NCBI GenBank assembly: GCA_947164605.1
Contig: CAMUXE010000021.1
Location: 1 to 32,627, forward strand
From: an uncultured Lachnospiraceae bacterium
Lineage (GTDB): Bacteria; Bacillota; Clostridia; Lachnospirales; Lachnospiraceae
Length of the DNA stretch: 32,627 bases
Direction: 5' to 3'
Within the stretch, counting starts at the first letter, position 1. Every line of letters starts with the position of its first letter. The notes under the pieces are model-generated. The model was not told the origin of the DNA, searched no databases, and saw nothing but the letters and a program-made list of their open reading frames with translations. The position numbers and the translations under genes were made by a program. Of the stretch, positions 32,549-32,627 are shown piece by piece.

Positions 32549-32627
32549 TGCAGTCGGAGGGACTTGAACCCTCACCCAAGCAATATGGACTAGATCCTTA
32601 GTCTAGCGCGTATGCCAATTCCGCCAC
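32549..32627 (-). tRNA. tRNA-Leu, anticodon AAG, 5' end beyond the window
   Basis: All but the first six bases are visible. Acceptor 3' strand CGACTGC with discriminator A (32549), T arm GAGGG-TTCAAGT-CCCTC, a long class II variable arm, and anticodon stem CTAGA/TCTAG with loop CTAAGGA. U33 precedes the anticodon AAG, which reads the leucine codon CUU and, after conversion of A34 to inosine, CUC. The D arm carries GG at 18-19. No CCA is encoded. Confidence 0.95.

Overview
The window reads as low-GC chromosomal DNA of a Gram-positive anaerobe of class Clostridia, most likely family Lachnospiraceae. Pointers are the SCIFF peptide and its maturase (a marker of Clostridia), Rex, MecA, a fused SecDF, strong GGAGG ribosome sites, and dockerin and BspA-type repeats on secreted proteins. 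No transposase, integrase, phage gene or CRISPR array is visible. The genus cannot be fixed from the sequence alone.

Layout. 1-547 is the 3'-truncated end of a mecA-type adaptor gene (minus strand). 753-9329 is a cell-surface block: a membrane-tethered PIG-L deacetylase on the plus strand faces four minus-strand genes. These encode an LRR protein with a dockerin, a secreted cohesin-like plus dockerin adaptor, a 985-residue wall- or membrane-anchored protein with an N-terminal cohesin-like domain and three composite repeats, and a second membrane-anchored cohesin-like protein. 9461-11004 holds ilvC and ilvN. 11067-13754 holds a PAS-GGDEF diguanylate cyclase and a CorC-like CBS protein. 13878-16767 holds alr and the bifunctional NAD(P)HX repair enzyme. 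16844-18112 holds rex and an unrecognised coiled-coil gene. 18224-20044 is a cold-shock type DEAD-box helicase. A plus-strand group follows: ABC-F ATPase, HU, and a CYTH phosphatase overlapping a CLC channel gene. The last part is on the minus strand: recJ, secDF, scfB, scfA, an AEC transporter, thiD and a tRNA-Leu(AAG) cut by the window edge.

How the genes work together. The most distinctive part is the surface block. Paralogous cohesin-like domains sit on two anchored proteins and on one dockerin-bearing adaptor, beside a dockerin-tagged LRR protein and no glycoside hydrolase. This suggests a small cohesin-dockerin assembly that displays adhesion or binding modules rather than a cellulosome. 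The second system of note is the SCIFF ranthipeptide: the 48-residue six-cysteine precursor scfA was too short for routine ORF calling and lies directly upstream of its radical SAM/SPASM maturase and secDF.

Several control regions are readable: a near-consensus Rex operator on rex's own promoter, an FNR-like dyad in the corC-like promoter, a dyad over the -10 of ilvN, and a promoter whose -35 lies inside the HU terminator. Functional statements rest on motifs and remembered family features. No database search was possible.
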